In this document: positions 4,186-12,653 of the stretch, piece by piece
How positions within the stretch are numbered: the stretch's first letter is position 1
Layout: each line of letters begins with the position of its first letter
Origin: Clostridiales bacterium
GTDB taxonomy: Bacteria; Bacillota; Clostridia; Lutisporales; Lutisporaceae
Length of the DNA stretch: 15,555 bases
Reading direction: 5' to 3'
NCBI GenBank assembly: GCA_012842725.1
Contig: DUSG01000169.1
Location: forward strand, 1 to 15,555
Made by a program: the position numbers and the translations under genes
Notes under the pieces: model-generated
Told to the model about the DNA's origin: nothing
What the model saw: the letters and a program-made list of their open reading frames with translations, nothing else
Databases searched by the model: none

Positions 4186-7100
4186 ATGGTGCATCCTATC
4201 TCTGTTGGGAAGAATCAGAGAATGAGCTATTCAAATATTGACGAAGTAATGGATATGCCGAATCTAATTGAGGTCCAGAAGAATTCTTATAGATGGTTTC
4301 TTGAGGAAGGTTTGAGGGAAGTATTTGATGATATTTCCCCTATAACAGATTATACAGGAAATTTGGTTTTGGAGTTTATTGACTATTCTTTGGAAAATAA
4401 GACGAAGTACAGTGTTGAGGAATGTAAAGAGAGGGATGTTACATACTCAGCACCATTGAAAGTGAAAATCAGGCTTGCTAACAAAGCAACCAACGAAGTT
4501 AAGGAACAAGAAGTATTCATGGGGGATTTCCCTCTCATGACAGAAAACGGTACTTTTATAATTAATGGTGCTGAAAGGGTAATAGTAAGTCAGTTAGTTA
4601 GATCCCCAGGTGTATATTATGATGAGCAGATAGATAGATCTGGAAAGAAATTGCATTCGGCAACAGTTATTCCTAATAGAGGTGCATGGTTGGAATATGA
4701 GACAGATTCCAACGATGTATTGTGGGTAAGAATAGATAGAACTAGAAAGCTTCCAATAACAGTTTTATTAAAAGCCCTAGGTTATGGTACAGAACAGCAG
4801 ATAGAAAACCTGCTGGGAGAAGATGAGAGAATAAAAGCAACATTTCAAAAGGATATTACCAAGAACACAGAAGATGCTCTTATTGAGATATATAGAAGAT
4901 TAAGGCCCGGAGAACCTCCTACAGTGGAAAGTGCCAAATCCTTACTGGATTCATTATTTTTTGATGCCAAGAGATATGATTTGGCAAAGGTAGGAAGGTA
5001 TAAATTCAATAAAAAGCTATGTTTAGCAGCAAGATTGGCAGGGCAGAAGTTGGCAAAATCAATTGTAGACCCTCGGACAGGTGAAGTTTTGGCTGAAGAA
5101 GGGGAAAAAATAAGCAGAGACAAGGCTTATGCAATTCAGAATGCAGGAATCAATGAAGCATTTGTACTGGCAGAAGGAAAAGTAATAAAAATAGTAGGAA
5201 ACAATGTAGTTGACATAAATAAGTATATGCCATTTGATGTTTCAGATTTGAATATAAAAGAGATGGTTAATCTTGGAGTATTAAAGGAAATACTGGAACA
5301 ATTCAAATCTGAAGCTGAAATAAAAGAAGAAATAAAGAGAAGAACGAACGATCTTATTTCAAAACATATATTGGTTGATGATATAGTAGCTTCCATAAGC
5401 TATCACTTAAACATTGTATATAATGTTGGCACTATTGATGATATAGATCATTTAGGAAATAGAAGACTTAGATCCGTGGGAGAGCTTCTGCAAAACCAAT
5501 TTAGAATTGGTTTGTCCAGAATGGAAAGAGTTGTTAGAGAGAGAATGACCATTCAAGATTTAGAAGTTGTTACTCCTCAACAACTAATAAATATCAGACC
5601 AGTGGCAGCGGCCATTAAAGAATTTTTCGGAAGCAGCCAGTTATCTCAGTTCATGGACCAGACAAATCCATTGGCAGAACTGACTCATAAAAGAAGGCTG
5701 TCTGCGTTAGGACCAGGTGGCTTATCCAGAGAAAGAGCCGGTTTTGAAGTCAGAGACGTTCACCATTCTCACTACAGCAGAATGTGTCCGATAGAGACTC
5801 CTGAAGGACCTAATATAGGTTTGATAGGAAGTTTGAGTACTTATGCCAGGATTAATGAATATGGCTTTATTGAAGCACCTTACAGAAAAGTAAAAACCAA
5901 TGAAAAAGGTGAAAAAATAGTTACAAATGAGATAGTTTATATAACTGCTGATGAAGAAGATGAATACGTCATCGCTCAGGCCAATGAACCTTTAGATGCG
6001 GAAGGAAGATTTATTGATAAAAAGGTTACAGCCAGAGTAAGAAATGAAATAGTTGTTGTTCCTGTATCTGAAGTTGAATATATGGACGTATCACCAAAAC
6101 AGGTTGTATCAGTAGCTACTGCAATGATACCTTTCCTGGAAAACGACGACGCCAATAGAGCTCTTATGGGTTCAAACATGCAAAGGCAAGCTGTTCCCCT
6201 TATTAAATCGGAAGCTCCGATAGTGGGAACAGGTATGGAATATAAAGCAGCCATAGATTCAGGTGTGGTTGTAATAGCCAAGAATGACGGAGTTGTAGAA
6301 AAAGTAACTTCAAATGAAATAGTCATCAGAAATAATGATGGGGGAAGAGACAAATATACTCTTCTGAAGTTTAAGAGATCAAACCAGGGAACCTGTATAA
6401 ATCAGAGACCTTTCGTGAAAAAAGGCGAGATAGTTAAAAAAGGACAGGTTATAGCTGACGGACCTTCAACTGAATATGGTGAAATAAGCCTTGGAAGAAA
6501 TGTCCTTGTAGGCTTTATGACTTGGGAAGGTTATAACTACGAGGACGCCATACTGATCAGTGAAAGATTGGTTAAAGAAGATATATTCACTTCCATTCAT
6601 ATAGAAGAATACGAAGCAGAAGCCCGTGATACAAAATTGGGTCCGGAAGAGATAACAAGGGACATACCGAATGTAGGTGAAGATGCTCTTAAGGACCTGG
6701 ATGAGAGAGGTATAATAAGAATTGGAGCTGAAGTAAGAACAGGAGATATATTGGTTGGTAAAGTTACTCCTAAAGGAGAAACGGAGCTTACTGCTGAAGA
6801 AAGATTGTTAAGGGCTATTTTTGGTGAAAAAGCCAGAGAGGTAAGGGATACTTCTCTCAGAGTACCTCATGGTGAGGCAGGTATTGTCGTTGATGTTAAA
6901 GTATTTACCAGAGACAATGGAGACGAATTGCCTCCTGGAGTAAATGAACTGGTAAGGGTTTATATAGCGCAAAAAAGAAAGATATCTGTGGGAGACAAAA
7001 TGGCAGGTAGACACGGAAATAAGGGTGTTATATCCAGAATTCTACCTGTAGAAGACATGCCTTTCTTACCTAATGGTACTCCGTTGGATATAGTGCTTAA

Positions 7101-8169
7101 TCCTTTGGGAGTTCCTTCCCGTATGAATATCGGTCAAGTACTGGAGGTGCACCTGGGATTAGCTGCTAAAGCTTTAGGATGGAAAATAGCTACTCCTGTA
7201 TTTGACGGAGCAAATGAAAATGACATTATGGATACTTTGGAAAGGGCAAACAAAGTCATCCAAATTATAAAGCAGCTTAAATTCATAAAAGATAAGCTAA
7301 AGAATGGAAATAAAGATGGCAATGAAGATATAAACATAGATGAAAACATGGAAATCATATTTGAGTATCTGGAAGATGATATATTCCAATTGGATAAAAA
7401 ACTAGAAGAGATGAAAAACAATATAAAATCATCAGACCTGAACAATTTGAAAGATGTAGAAGCATTGCTTGCCAAATATGGAGATAATCCGCTTGTAGAT
7501 GTGGATATGGACAGGACCGGCAAGATACAGCTAAGGGATGGCAGAACAGGTGAATATTTTGACAACAAAGTTACGGTAGGATATATGTATATATTGAAAT
7601 TGCTGCATCTGGTAGATGATAAGATACATGCAAGATCTACAGGACCATATTCTTTGGTTACTCAGCAGCCTTTAGGTGGTAAGGCCCAGTTTGGTGGTCA
7701 AAGATTTGGAGAGATGGAGGTTTGGGCACTGGAGGCTTATGGAGCAGCCCATACTCTGCAGGAAATACTGACAGTCAAATCCGACGATGTAGTGGGTAGA
7801 GTCAAGACATATGAAGCCATAGTTAAAGGAGAGAATATTCCTGAACCAAGTGTGCCCGAATCTTTCAAAGTTCTGATTAAAGAGCTTCAGAGTTTGGCAT
7901 TGGATGTAAAGGTTCTGTCCGAAGAGAATGAGGAAATCACTATAAAAGAATCCGTTGACGATGATGATGACATGGATGAATTAAGTAATGAAATGGAGAC
8001 AAGAGAAGATCTTAATCTCAGCAGCTTAAACTATAGCGGTGACACTGATGATGAAAGACAAAGCTTATATGATGATTATGACGAAGAAGCGGAAGAAGAT
8101 TTTGATATAGATATAGACATAGATGATTTGATAGAAGCCGAAGATGATCTTGAAGATGAAGATTATTAA
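4186..8169 (+). CDS. rpoB: DNA-directed RNA polymerase subunit beta
   Basis: The 1327-residue beta subunit forms one side of the RNA polymerase cleft and most of the rifampicin pocket. The rifampicin region SSQLSQFMDQ spans about 483-492, with Q488, D491, H501, R504 and S506 matching the drug-sensitive residues of Escherichia coli (Q513, D516, H526, R529, S531). GDKMAGRHGNKG is at 936-947, and the highly conserved block from about 1150 (STGPYSLVTQQPLGGKAQFG) contacts beta'. The protein is longer than B. subtilis RpoB (1193). About 80 extra residues lie between 1022 and 1110, where relatives have a few. The C-terminal 83 residues are about half Asp/Glu. The ATG is preceded by AGGGGTGA at 7-nt spacing. 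The stop lies 20 nt before the chosen rpoC start. Confidence 0.99.
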   Translation: MVHPISVGKNQRMSYSNIDEVMDMPNLIEVQKNSYRWFLEEGLREVFDDISPITDYTGNLVLEFIDYSLENKTKYSVEECKERDVTYSAPLKVKIRLANKATNEVKEQEVFMGDFPLMTENGTFIINGAERVIVSQLVRSPGVYYDEQIDRSGKKLHSATVIPNRGAWLEYETDSNDVLWVRIDRTRKLPITVLLKALGYGTEQQIENLLGEDERIKATFQKDITKNTEDALIEIYRRLRPGEPPTVESAKSLLDSLFFDAKRYDLAKVGRYKFNKKLCLAARLAGQKLAKSIVDPRTGEVLAEEGEKISRDKAYAIQNAGINEAFVLAEGKVIKIVGNNVVDINKYMPFDVSDLNIKEMVNLGVLKEILEQFKSEAEIKEEIKRRTNDLISKHILVDDIVASISYHLNIVYNVGTIDDIDHLGNRRLRSVGELLQNQFRIGLSRMERVVRERMTIQDLEVVTPQQLINIRPVAAAIKEFFGSSQLSQFMDQTNPLAELTHKRRLSALGPGGLSRERAGFEVRDVHHSHYSRMCPIETPEGPNIGLIGSLSTYARINEYGFIEAPYRKVKTNEKGEKIVTNEIVYITADEEDEYVIAQANEPLDAEGRFIDKKVTARVRNEIVVVPVSEVEYMDVSPKQVVSVATAMIPFLENDDANRALMGSNMQRQAVPLIKSEAPIVGTGMEYKAAIDSGVVVIAKNDGVVEKVTSNEIVIRNNDGGRDKYTLLKFKRSNQGTCINQRPFVKKGEIVKKGQVIADGPSTEYGEISLGRNVLVGFMTWEGYNYEDAILISERLVKEDIFTSIHIEEYEAEARDTKLGPEEITRDIPNVGEDALKDLDERGIIRIGAEVRTGDILVGKVTPKGETELTAEERLLRAIFGEKAREVRDTSLRVPHGEAGIVVDVKVFTRDNGDELPPGVNELVRVYIAQKRKISVGDKMAGRHGNKGVISRILPVEDMPFLPNGTPLDIVLNPLGVPSRMNIGQVLEVHLGLAAKALGWKIATPVFDGANENDIMDTLERANKVIQIIKQLKFIKDKLKNGNKDGNEDINIDENMEIIFEYLEDDIFQLDKKLEEMKNNIKSSDLNNLKDVEALLAKYGDNPLVDVDMDRTGKIQLRDGRTGEYFDNKVTVGYMYILKLLHLVDDKIHARSTGPYSLVTQQPLGGKAQFGGQRFGEMEVWALEAYGAAHTLQEILTVKSDDVVGRVKTYEAIVKGENIPEPSVPESFKVLIKELQSLALDVKVLSEENEEITIKESVDDDDDMDELSNEMETREDLNLSSLNYSGDTDDERQSLYDDYDEEAEEDFDIDIDIDDLIEAEDDLEDEDY

Positions 8170-8189
8170 TGGAAGGGAGAGAAAAGCCC

Positions 8190-11100
8190 TTGTTAGAATT
8201 AAATAACTTTGAATCTATAAAAATTGGCTTGGCATCTCCGGAAAAAATACGGGAATGGTCAAGGGGAGAAGTAAAAAAACCGGAAACAATAAATTACAGA
8301 ACTTTAAAGCCTGAAAAGGACGGTTTGTTCTGTGAAAGGATTTTTGGACCTACAAAGGATTGGGAATGTCATTGCGGCAAATATAAAAGGATAAGATATA
8401 AAGGAATAATATGCGATAGATGTGGTGTAGAAGTAACTAAAGCAAAGGTCAGAAGAGAGAGAATGGGGCATATTGAATTAGCAGCCCCCGTATCTCATAT
8501 TTGGTACTTTAAAGGCATACCCAGCAGAATGGGATTGCTGCTGGATATGTCTCCACGCGCTTTGGAAAAAGTATTGTATTTTGCTGCCTATATCGTTTTG
8601 GATCCCGGAAACACTCCTTTGTCCATAAAACAAGTGCTTAATGAAAAGGAATACAGGGAAGCATTAGAAAAATACGGTAACAGTTTCAGAGTAGGAATGG
8701 GAGCAGAGGCTATAAAAGAGCTTCTTATGAATATTGATTTGGATCAACTGGCCAAAGAACTTAGAAACGAATTAAAAGACAGCACCGGGCAGAAAAAACT
8801 TAGAACAGTAAGAAGATTGGAAGTAGTAGAAGCATTCCGCAAATCAGGCAACAGACCTGAATGGATGATATTGGATGTAATACCGGTTATTCCGCCTGAT
8901 TTAAGACCAATGGTTCAACTGGATGGCGGAAGATTTGCAACATCGGATTTGAATGACTTATACAGAAGAGTTATAAATAGAAATAACAGATTAAAGAGAC
9001 TGTTGGATCTTGGAGCACCGGATATAATAGTTAGAAATGAGAAAAGAATGCTTCAGGAAGCCGTAGATGCTCTTATAGATAATGGAAGAAGAGGCAGACC
9101 TGTAACAGGTCCTGGTAACAGGCCGTTAAAATCATTGAGCGATATGCTCAAAGGAAAACAGGGTAGATTCAGGCAAAATCTATTGGGTAAACGTGTAGAC
9201 TATTCAGGACGTTCTGTTATAGTTGTCGGACCTCAACTTAAGCTTTATCAATGTGGTCTGCCGAAGGAAATGGCTCTTGAACTGTTTAAACCTTTTGTAA
9301 TGAAAAAGCTTGTCAAAGACGGTTTGGCTCATAATATAAAGAGCGCTAAGAGAATGGTGGAAAGAGTAAAAACAGAGGTATGGGATGTACTGGAAGAGGT
9401 TATAAAAGAACATCCTGTGCTGTTAAACCGTGCCCCAACTCTTCACAGGCTTGGAATACAAGCTTTTGAACCTGTTTTGGTAGAAGGTAGGGCAATAAAA
9501 CTTCATCCTCTGGTATGTACTGCTTATAATGCTGACTTTGACGGAGACCAGATGGCTGTTCACGTTCCTTTGTCAGTAGAAGCTCAGGCTGAAGCAAGAT
9601 TCCTGATGCTTTCAGTGAATAATATCTTAGCACCAAAAGACGGAAGGCCTGTTGTAAGTCCTACTCAGGATATGGTTATGGGAATATACTATCTAACAAT
9701 TCATGTACCTGGAGAAAAAGGAGAAGGAAAGGTTTTCTCCAGCTTTGATGAAATGCTTATGGCATATCAACTAGGTGAAGTGGGACTTCACGCCATGGTT
9801 AAAGTAAGACTTACCAGAAATATCAATGGAGTACAAAAATCTAAAGTCGTTGAAAATACTGTGGGAAGATTTATATTTAATGAAGTTATGCCACAAGATG
9901 TTGGCTTTGTTGATAGAACTGTAGAGGGAAATGAATTTTTACTTGAATATGATCCAAGAGATAAGGAAGGAAATCTAATTCCTATAGATAAGAAGATGTT
10001 GGGTAAAATTGTAGATAAATGTTATAGAACTCACGGTTCTGTGAAGACTGCTCAAGTTCTTGACAGAATAAAAGAATATGGATTCTATTATTCCACAAAA
10101 GGAGCAGTAACTATAGGAATAACTGATATAGCAATACCTGAAGCTAAGAAAAGATTGTTGTCAGAAGCAGATGCACAAATCGATACTATAGAAAAAATGT
10201 ACAGAAGAGGGCTCATATCTAACGAAGAGAGATATGAGAGAGTAATAGAAACTTGGAAGAAAACCAAGGATGAGATTACAAAAGCTTTGATGGATAATCT
10301 GGATAGATTGAATCCTGTATTTATGATGGCTAATTCAGGAGCTAGAGGAAGCGTCAATCAGATAAGCCAGTTGGCGGGAATGAGAGGTTTGATGGCTGAT
10401 ACTTCCGGTAGAATTATAGAAATACCTATTAAAGCTAATTTCCGTGAAGGACTAAACGTTTTGGAATTCTTTACTTCTACTCACGGAGCAAGAAAAGGTC
10501 TTGCAGATACAGCTCTTAGGACGGCAGACTCAGGATACCTTACTCGTAGGCTTGTAGATGTCAGTCAGGACGTTATAGTCCGTGAAGAAGATTGTGAAAC
10601 TGAAGAAGGCATTTGGGTAACAGAAATAAAAGACGGTAATGAAGTTATTGAAAAATTAGAAGACAGGCTTGTAGGAAGATTCGCCATGGAAGATATTGTG
10701 CATCCTGAAACCGGTGAGATCCTGGTGAAGAAGAATACCATGATTAACGAGAGCATGGCTTCAAAAATTAGAGAAGCAGGTATTAAGAAAGTTTATATAC
10801 GTTCGGTATTAACCTGTCGTTCAAGATATGGAGTTTGTGCAAAATGCTATGGCATGAATCTGGCTACAGGAGATCCTGTAAACATTGGTGAAGCAGTGGG
10901 AATTATTGCTGCTCAATCTATCGGTGAACCTGGAACTCAGCTTACAATGAGAACTTTCCATACAGGTGGAGTTGCCGGTGATGATATTACTCAAGGTCTT
11001 CCAAGAGTTGAAGAATTGTTTGAGGCAAGAAAACCTAAAGGTTTGGCAACAATATCTGAAATTTCGGGCGTAGTGAAGATAAACGATACAAAGAAGAAAA

Positions 11101-11765
11101 AAGAAGTGACAATTATCAGTGATGACGGAGAAACAAGAACCTATACAATACCATACGGATCCAGACTTAAGGTTTCTGATGGTGACATAATTGAAGCCGG
11201 TGATGAGATCACAGAAGGTTCTGTAAATCCTCACGATATACTTAAAATAAAAGGTGTAGCAGGAGTACAGACTTATCTGCTTCATGAAGTCCAAAGAGTA
11301 TACAGGCTTCAAGGTGTTGATATAGCTGATAAACATATCGAAGTTATCGTTAGACAGATGCTAAGAAAGGTTAAAGTTGAAGACCCAGGAGATACAGATC
11401 TACTGCCAGGTGGTCTGGTAGATATGTTCAAGTTTGAAGAAGAGAATGCAGAAATTGAAAAACAAGGCGGTAAAAAAGCTACTGGAAAGAGAGTTCTACT
11501 GGGAATAACCAAAGCTTCGCTAGCTACGGATTCCTTCCTGTCAGCTGCATCTTTCCAGGAAACTACCAGAGTATTGACAGAAGCAGCAATAAAAGGAAAG
11601 GTCGACCCACTGATTGGACTCAAGGAAAATGTTATAATAGGAAAATTGATCCCTGCAGGCACAGGTATGAAATTATATAAGGATACAACAATTGAAGTAG
11701 CTGATGAAAATGTTTCAAAGGATGGAGAAGAGGAAAAAGTACAAAATGAAGAACCAAATATTTAA
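8190..11765 (+). CDS. rpoC: DNA-directed RNA polymerase subunit beta'
   Basis: The beta' subunit carries the catalytic Mg ion: NADFDGD at 447-453, with D449, D451 and D453. Zinc ribbon 1 is C60, C62, C75, C78; zinc site 2 is C802, C876, C883, C886. The bridge helix lies near 758-785 (FFTSTHGARKGLADTALRTA), and trigger-loop residues near 900-927 (GEAVGIIAAQSIGEPGTQL, MRTFHTGG). I chose TTG 8190 (1191 residues): it follows AAGGGAG (8173-8179) at 10 nt and gives MLELNNFE, matching MLDVNNFE of B. subtilis. An in-frame ATG at 8169, overlapping the rpoB stop, would add seven residues but has no SD. A new promoter starts 2 nt after the stop. Confidence 0.98.
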   Translation: MLELNNFESIKIGLASPEKIREWSRGEVKKPETINYRTLKPEKDGLFCERIFGPTKDWECHCGKYKRIRYKGIICDRCGVEVTKAKVRRERMGHIELAAPVSHIWYFKGIPSRMGLLLDMSPRALEKVLYFAAYIVLDPGNTPLSIKQVLNEKEYREALEKYGNSFRVGMGAEAIKELLMNIDLDQLAKELRNELKDSTGQKKLRTVRRLEVVEAFRKSGNRPEWMILDVIPVIPPDLRPMVQLDGGRFATSDLNDLYRRVINRNNRLKRLLDLGAPDIIVRNEKRMLQEAVDALIDNGRRGRPVTGPGNRPLKSLSDMLKGKQGRFRQNLLGKRVDYSGRSVIVVGPQLKLYQCGLPKEMALELFKPFVMKKLVKDGLAHNIKSAKRMVERVKTEVWDVLEEVIKEHPVLLNRAPTLHRLGIQAFEPVLVEGRAIKLHPLVCTAYNADFDGDQMAVHVPLSVEAQAEARFLMLSVNNILAPKDGRPVVSPTQDMVMGIYYLTIHVPGEKGEGKVFSSFDEMLMAYQLGEVGLHAMVKVRLTRNINGVQKSKVVENTVGRFIFNEVMPQDVGFVDRTVEGNEFLLEYDPRDKEGNLIPIDKKMLGKIVDKCYRTHGSVKTAQVLDRIKEYGFYYSTKGAVTIGITDIAIPEAKKRLLSEADAQIDTIEKMYRRGLISNEERYERVIETWKKTKDEITKALMDNLDRLNPVFMMANSGARGSVNQISQLAGMRGLMADTSGRIIEIPIKANFREGLNVLEFFTSTHGARKGLADTALRTADSGYLTRRLVDVSQDVIVREEDCETEEGIWVTEIKDGNEVIEKLEDRLVGRFAMEDIVHPETGEILVKKNTMINESMASKIREAGIKKVYIRSVLTCRSRYGVCAKCYGMNLATGDPVNIGEAVGIIAAQSIGEPGTQLTMRTFHTGGVAGDDITQGLPRVEELFEARKPKGLATISEISGVVKINDTKKKKEVTIISDDGETRTYTIPYGSRLKVSDGDIIEAGDEITEGSVNPHDILKIKGVAGVQTYLLHEVQRVYRLQGVDIADKHIEVIVRQMLRKVKVEDPGDTDLLPGGLVDMFKFEEENAEIEKQGGKKATGKRVLLGITKASLATDSFLSAASFQETTRVLTEAAIKGKVDPLIGLKENVIIGKLIPAGTGMKLYKDTTIEVADENVSKDGEEEKVQNEEPNI

Positions 11766-11767
11766 TA

Positions 11768-11797
11768 TTGACAATAAAATAATGATAATGCTAAAAT
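11768..11797 (+). promoter_or_regulatory. Extended -10 promoter directly after rpoC
   Basis: TTGACA (11768-11773, perfect) is followed by an 18-nt spacer and TAAAAT (11792-11797, 5 of 6), with TGC at 11789-11791 as the extended -10. The predicted start is near 11804. It would transcribe the L7Ae-family gene and, by read-through, rpsL-rpsG-fusA-tuf. No terminator was seen between rpoC and this promoter, so both sources of transcript may add up. Confidence 0.75.
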
Positions 11798-11803
11798 TAA
11801 AAA

Positions 11804-11824
11804 GTATGTTGAAATTCAGCATAC
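11804..11824 (+). promoter_or_regulatory. Stem-loop at the predicted 5' end of the L7Ae-str transcript
   Basis: GTATGTTG (11804-11811) pairs with CAGCATAC (11817-11824), 8 bp with one G-T wobble and loop AAATT. It starts at the predicted transcription start, a position where hairpins are known to protect mRNA from 5'-end-dependent decay. T5 follows 7 nt later (11832-11836), too far for a normal terminator. Confidence 0.45.
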
Positions 11825-11854
11825 AAGGGCCTTTTTAGGAGAGGAGGAAGCTTT

Positions 11855-12100
11855 ATGCAAAGGTTGAAATCCTCTAAGAAAAGGATAATCGGGTTTAAGC
11901 AAACGGTTAAGGCAATCAATAATGATAAAGTGGACATAGTTTATATAGCTGATGATGCAGATGATAATATAAAAAACAGTATACTGGAAGCGTGTAGGGG
12001 AAAGAACATTGAAATAGTTCATGTAGAAACAATGAAGCAACTTGGAGACGCATGCGGCATTGATGTAAATGCTTCATGCGCATCACTGTTGAAATCCTAA
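11855..12100 (+). CDS. rplGB: L7Ae-family kink-turn RNA-binding protein (YbxF/RplGB type)
   Basis: The 81-residue protein is a minimal L7Ae/L30e domain. It shares GFKQTVKAI (about 13-21), VYIADDAD (about 29-36) and the C-terminal signature LGDACGIDVNASCAS with B. subtilis YbxF, which sits in the same place before rpsL. Bacterial members bind kink-turn RNAs; their role on the ribosome is not settled. The SD AGGAGG (11842-11847) lies 7 nt before the ATG. It has its own promoter after rpoC, and the last base of its stop codon is part of a 13-bp terminator-like hairpin, so it can be made in excess over rpsL. I saw no clear kink-turn in its leader. Confidence 0.94.
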   Translation: MQRLKSSKKRIIGFKQTVKAINNDKVDIVYIADDADDNIKNSILEACRGKNIEIVHVETMKQLGDACGIDVNASCASLLKS

Positions 12101-12131
12101 AATAAGCCCCTTCAATAAAAGGGGCTTATTT
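12100..12131 (+). terminator. Terminator-like hairpin between the L7Ae gene and rpsL
   Basis: A perfect 13-bp stem (12100-12112 with 12119-12131; core AAGCCCCTT/AAGGGGCTT) encloses the loop CAATAA. The 3' arm ends in TTATTT followed by ATATA, so the T tail is weak. Only 29 nt separate it from the rpsL ATG, leaving no room for another promoter. It must therefore be a partial terminator, or be overcome by translation or antitermination, for rpsL to be expressed. Confidence 0.8.
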
Positions 12132-12160
12132 ATATAAAATAACCACAAGGAGGTGTATTT

Positions 12161-12535
12161 ATGCCTACAATTAATCAGTTGGTAAGAAGGGGCAGAGAAA
12201 AAGTAACATACAAATCAACTGCACCAGCTTTACAAGAGTGTCCTCAGAAGAGAGGGGTATGCACAGTAGTTAAGACAACTACTCCTAAGAAGCCTAACTC
12301 AGCTTTAAGAAAAATCGCCAGAGTAAAGCTTACAAATGGAATTGAAGTTACAGGATATATTCCTGGAATAGGCCATAATCTTCAGGAGCACTCTGTTGTA
12401 TTGATAAGAGGTGGCAGGGTTAAGGATTTGCCTGGTGTTAGATACCACATTATAAGAGGAACTCTGGACGCTGCTGGTGTTGCTAACAGAAAGCAAGGCA
12501 GATCAAAGTATGGCGCAAAAAGACCTAAGAAATAA
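12161..12535 (+). CDS. rpsL: 30S ribosomal protein S12
   Basis: The 124-residue S12 lies at the decoding centre and takes part in tRNA selection. The conserved loops TTTPKKPNSALRK (39-51) and RVKDLPGVRYH (86-96) are intact. K43, K88 and P91, changed in streptomycin-resistant mutants, have the wild-type identity, and D89 is the residue that is beta-methylthiolated in E. coli. The SD AAGGAGGTG (12147-12155) is 5 nt from the ATG. It is the first gene of the str-type block rpsL-rpsG-fusA-tuf and lies just behind a strong hairpin. Confidence 0.99.
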   Translation: MPTINQLVRRGREKVTYKSTAPALQECPQKRGVCTVVKTTTPKKPNSALRKIARVKLTNGIEVTGYIPGIGHNLQEHSVVLIRGGRVKDLPGVRYHIIRGTLDAAGVANRKQGRSKYGAKRPKK

Positions 12536-12537
12536 TA

Positions 12538-12615
12538 TTGTGCGGAATTTATATCACAGCCTGGCTGTGTAGATATATATATTGCGCACAACGGCATAAT
12601 GTAAATACATTGCCG
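12538..12615 (+). promoter_or_regulatory. Folded rpsL-rpsG spacer, candidate S7 regulatory site
   Basis: Two adjacent structures fill most of the 118-nt spacer. In the first, TTGTGCG (12538-12544) pairs with CGCACAA (12585-12591) and encloses CACAGC/GCTGTG (12555-12560 with 12564-12569), extended by TATAT/ATATA past a 3-nt bulge. In the second, CGGCA (12592-12596) pairs with TGCCG (12611-12615) and ATGT with ACAT, with TA bulged. In E. coli, S7 represses the str operon by binding the S12-S7 spacer. A like role here is inferred from position; I cannot show similarity to the E. coli site. Confidence 0.5.
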
Positions 12616-12653
12616 AGTACCGATGAATAATAAATGTTAAGGAGGGAAGCAAA

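Noticed and set aside
10821..11336. Long antisense frame (171 codons) opposite rpoC, and similar antisense frames elsewhere
   Set aside because: They mirror strongly conserved genes on the + strand, have no supported SD or family match, and arise from codon bias of the sense strand.
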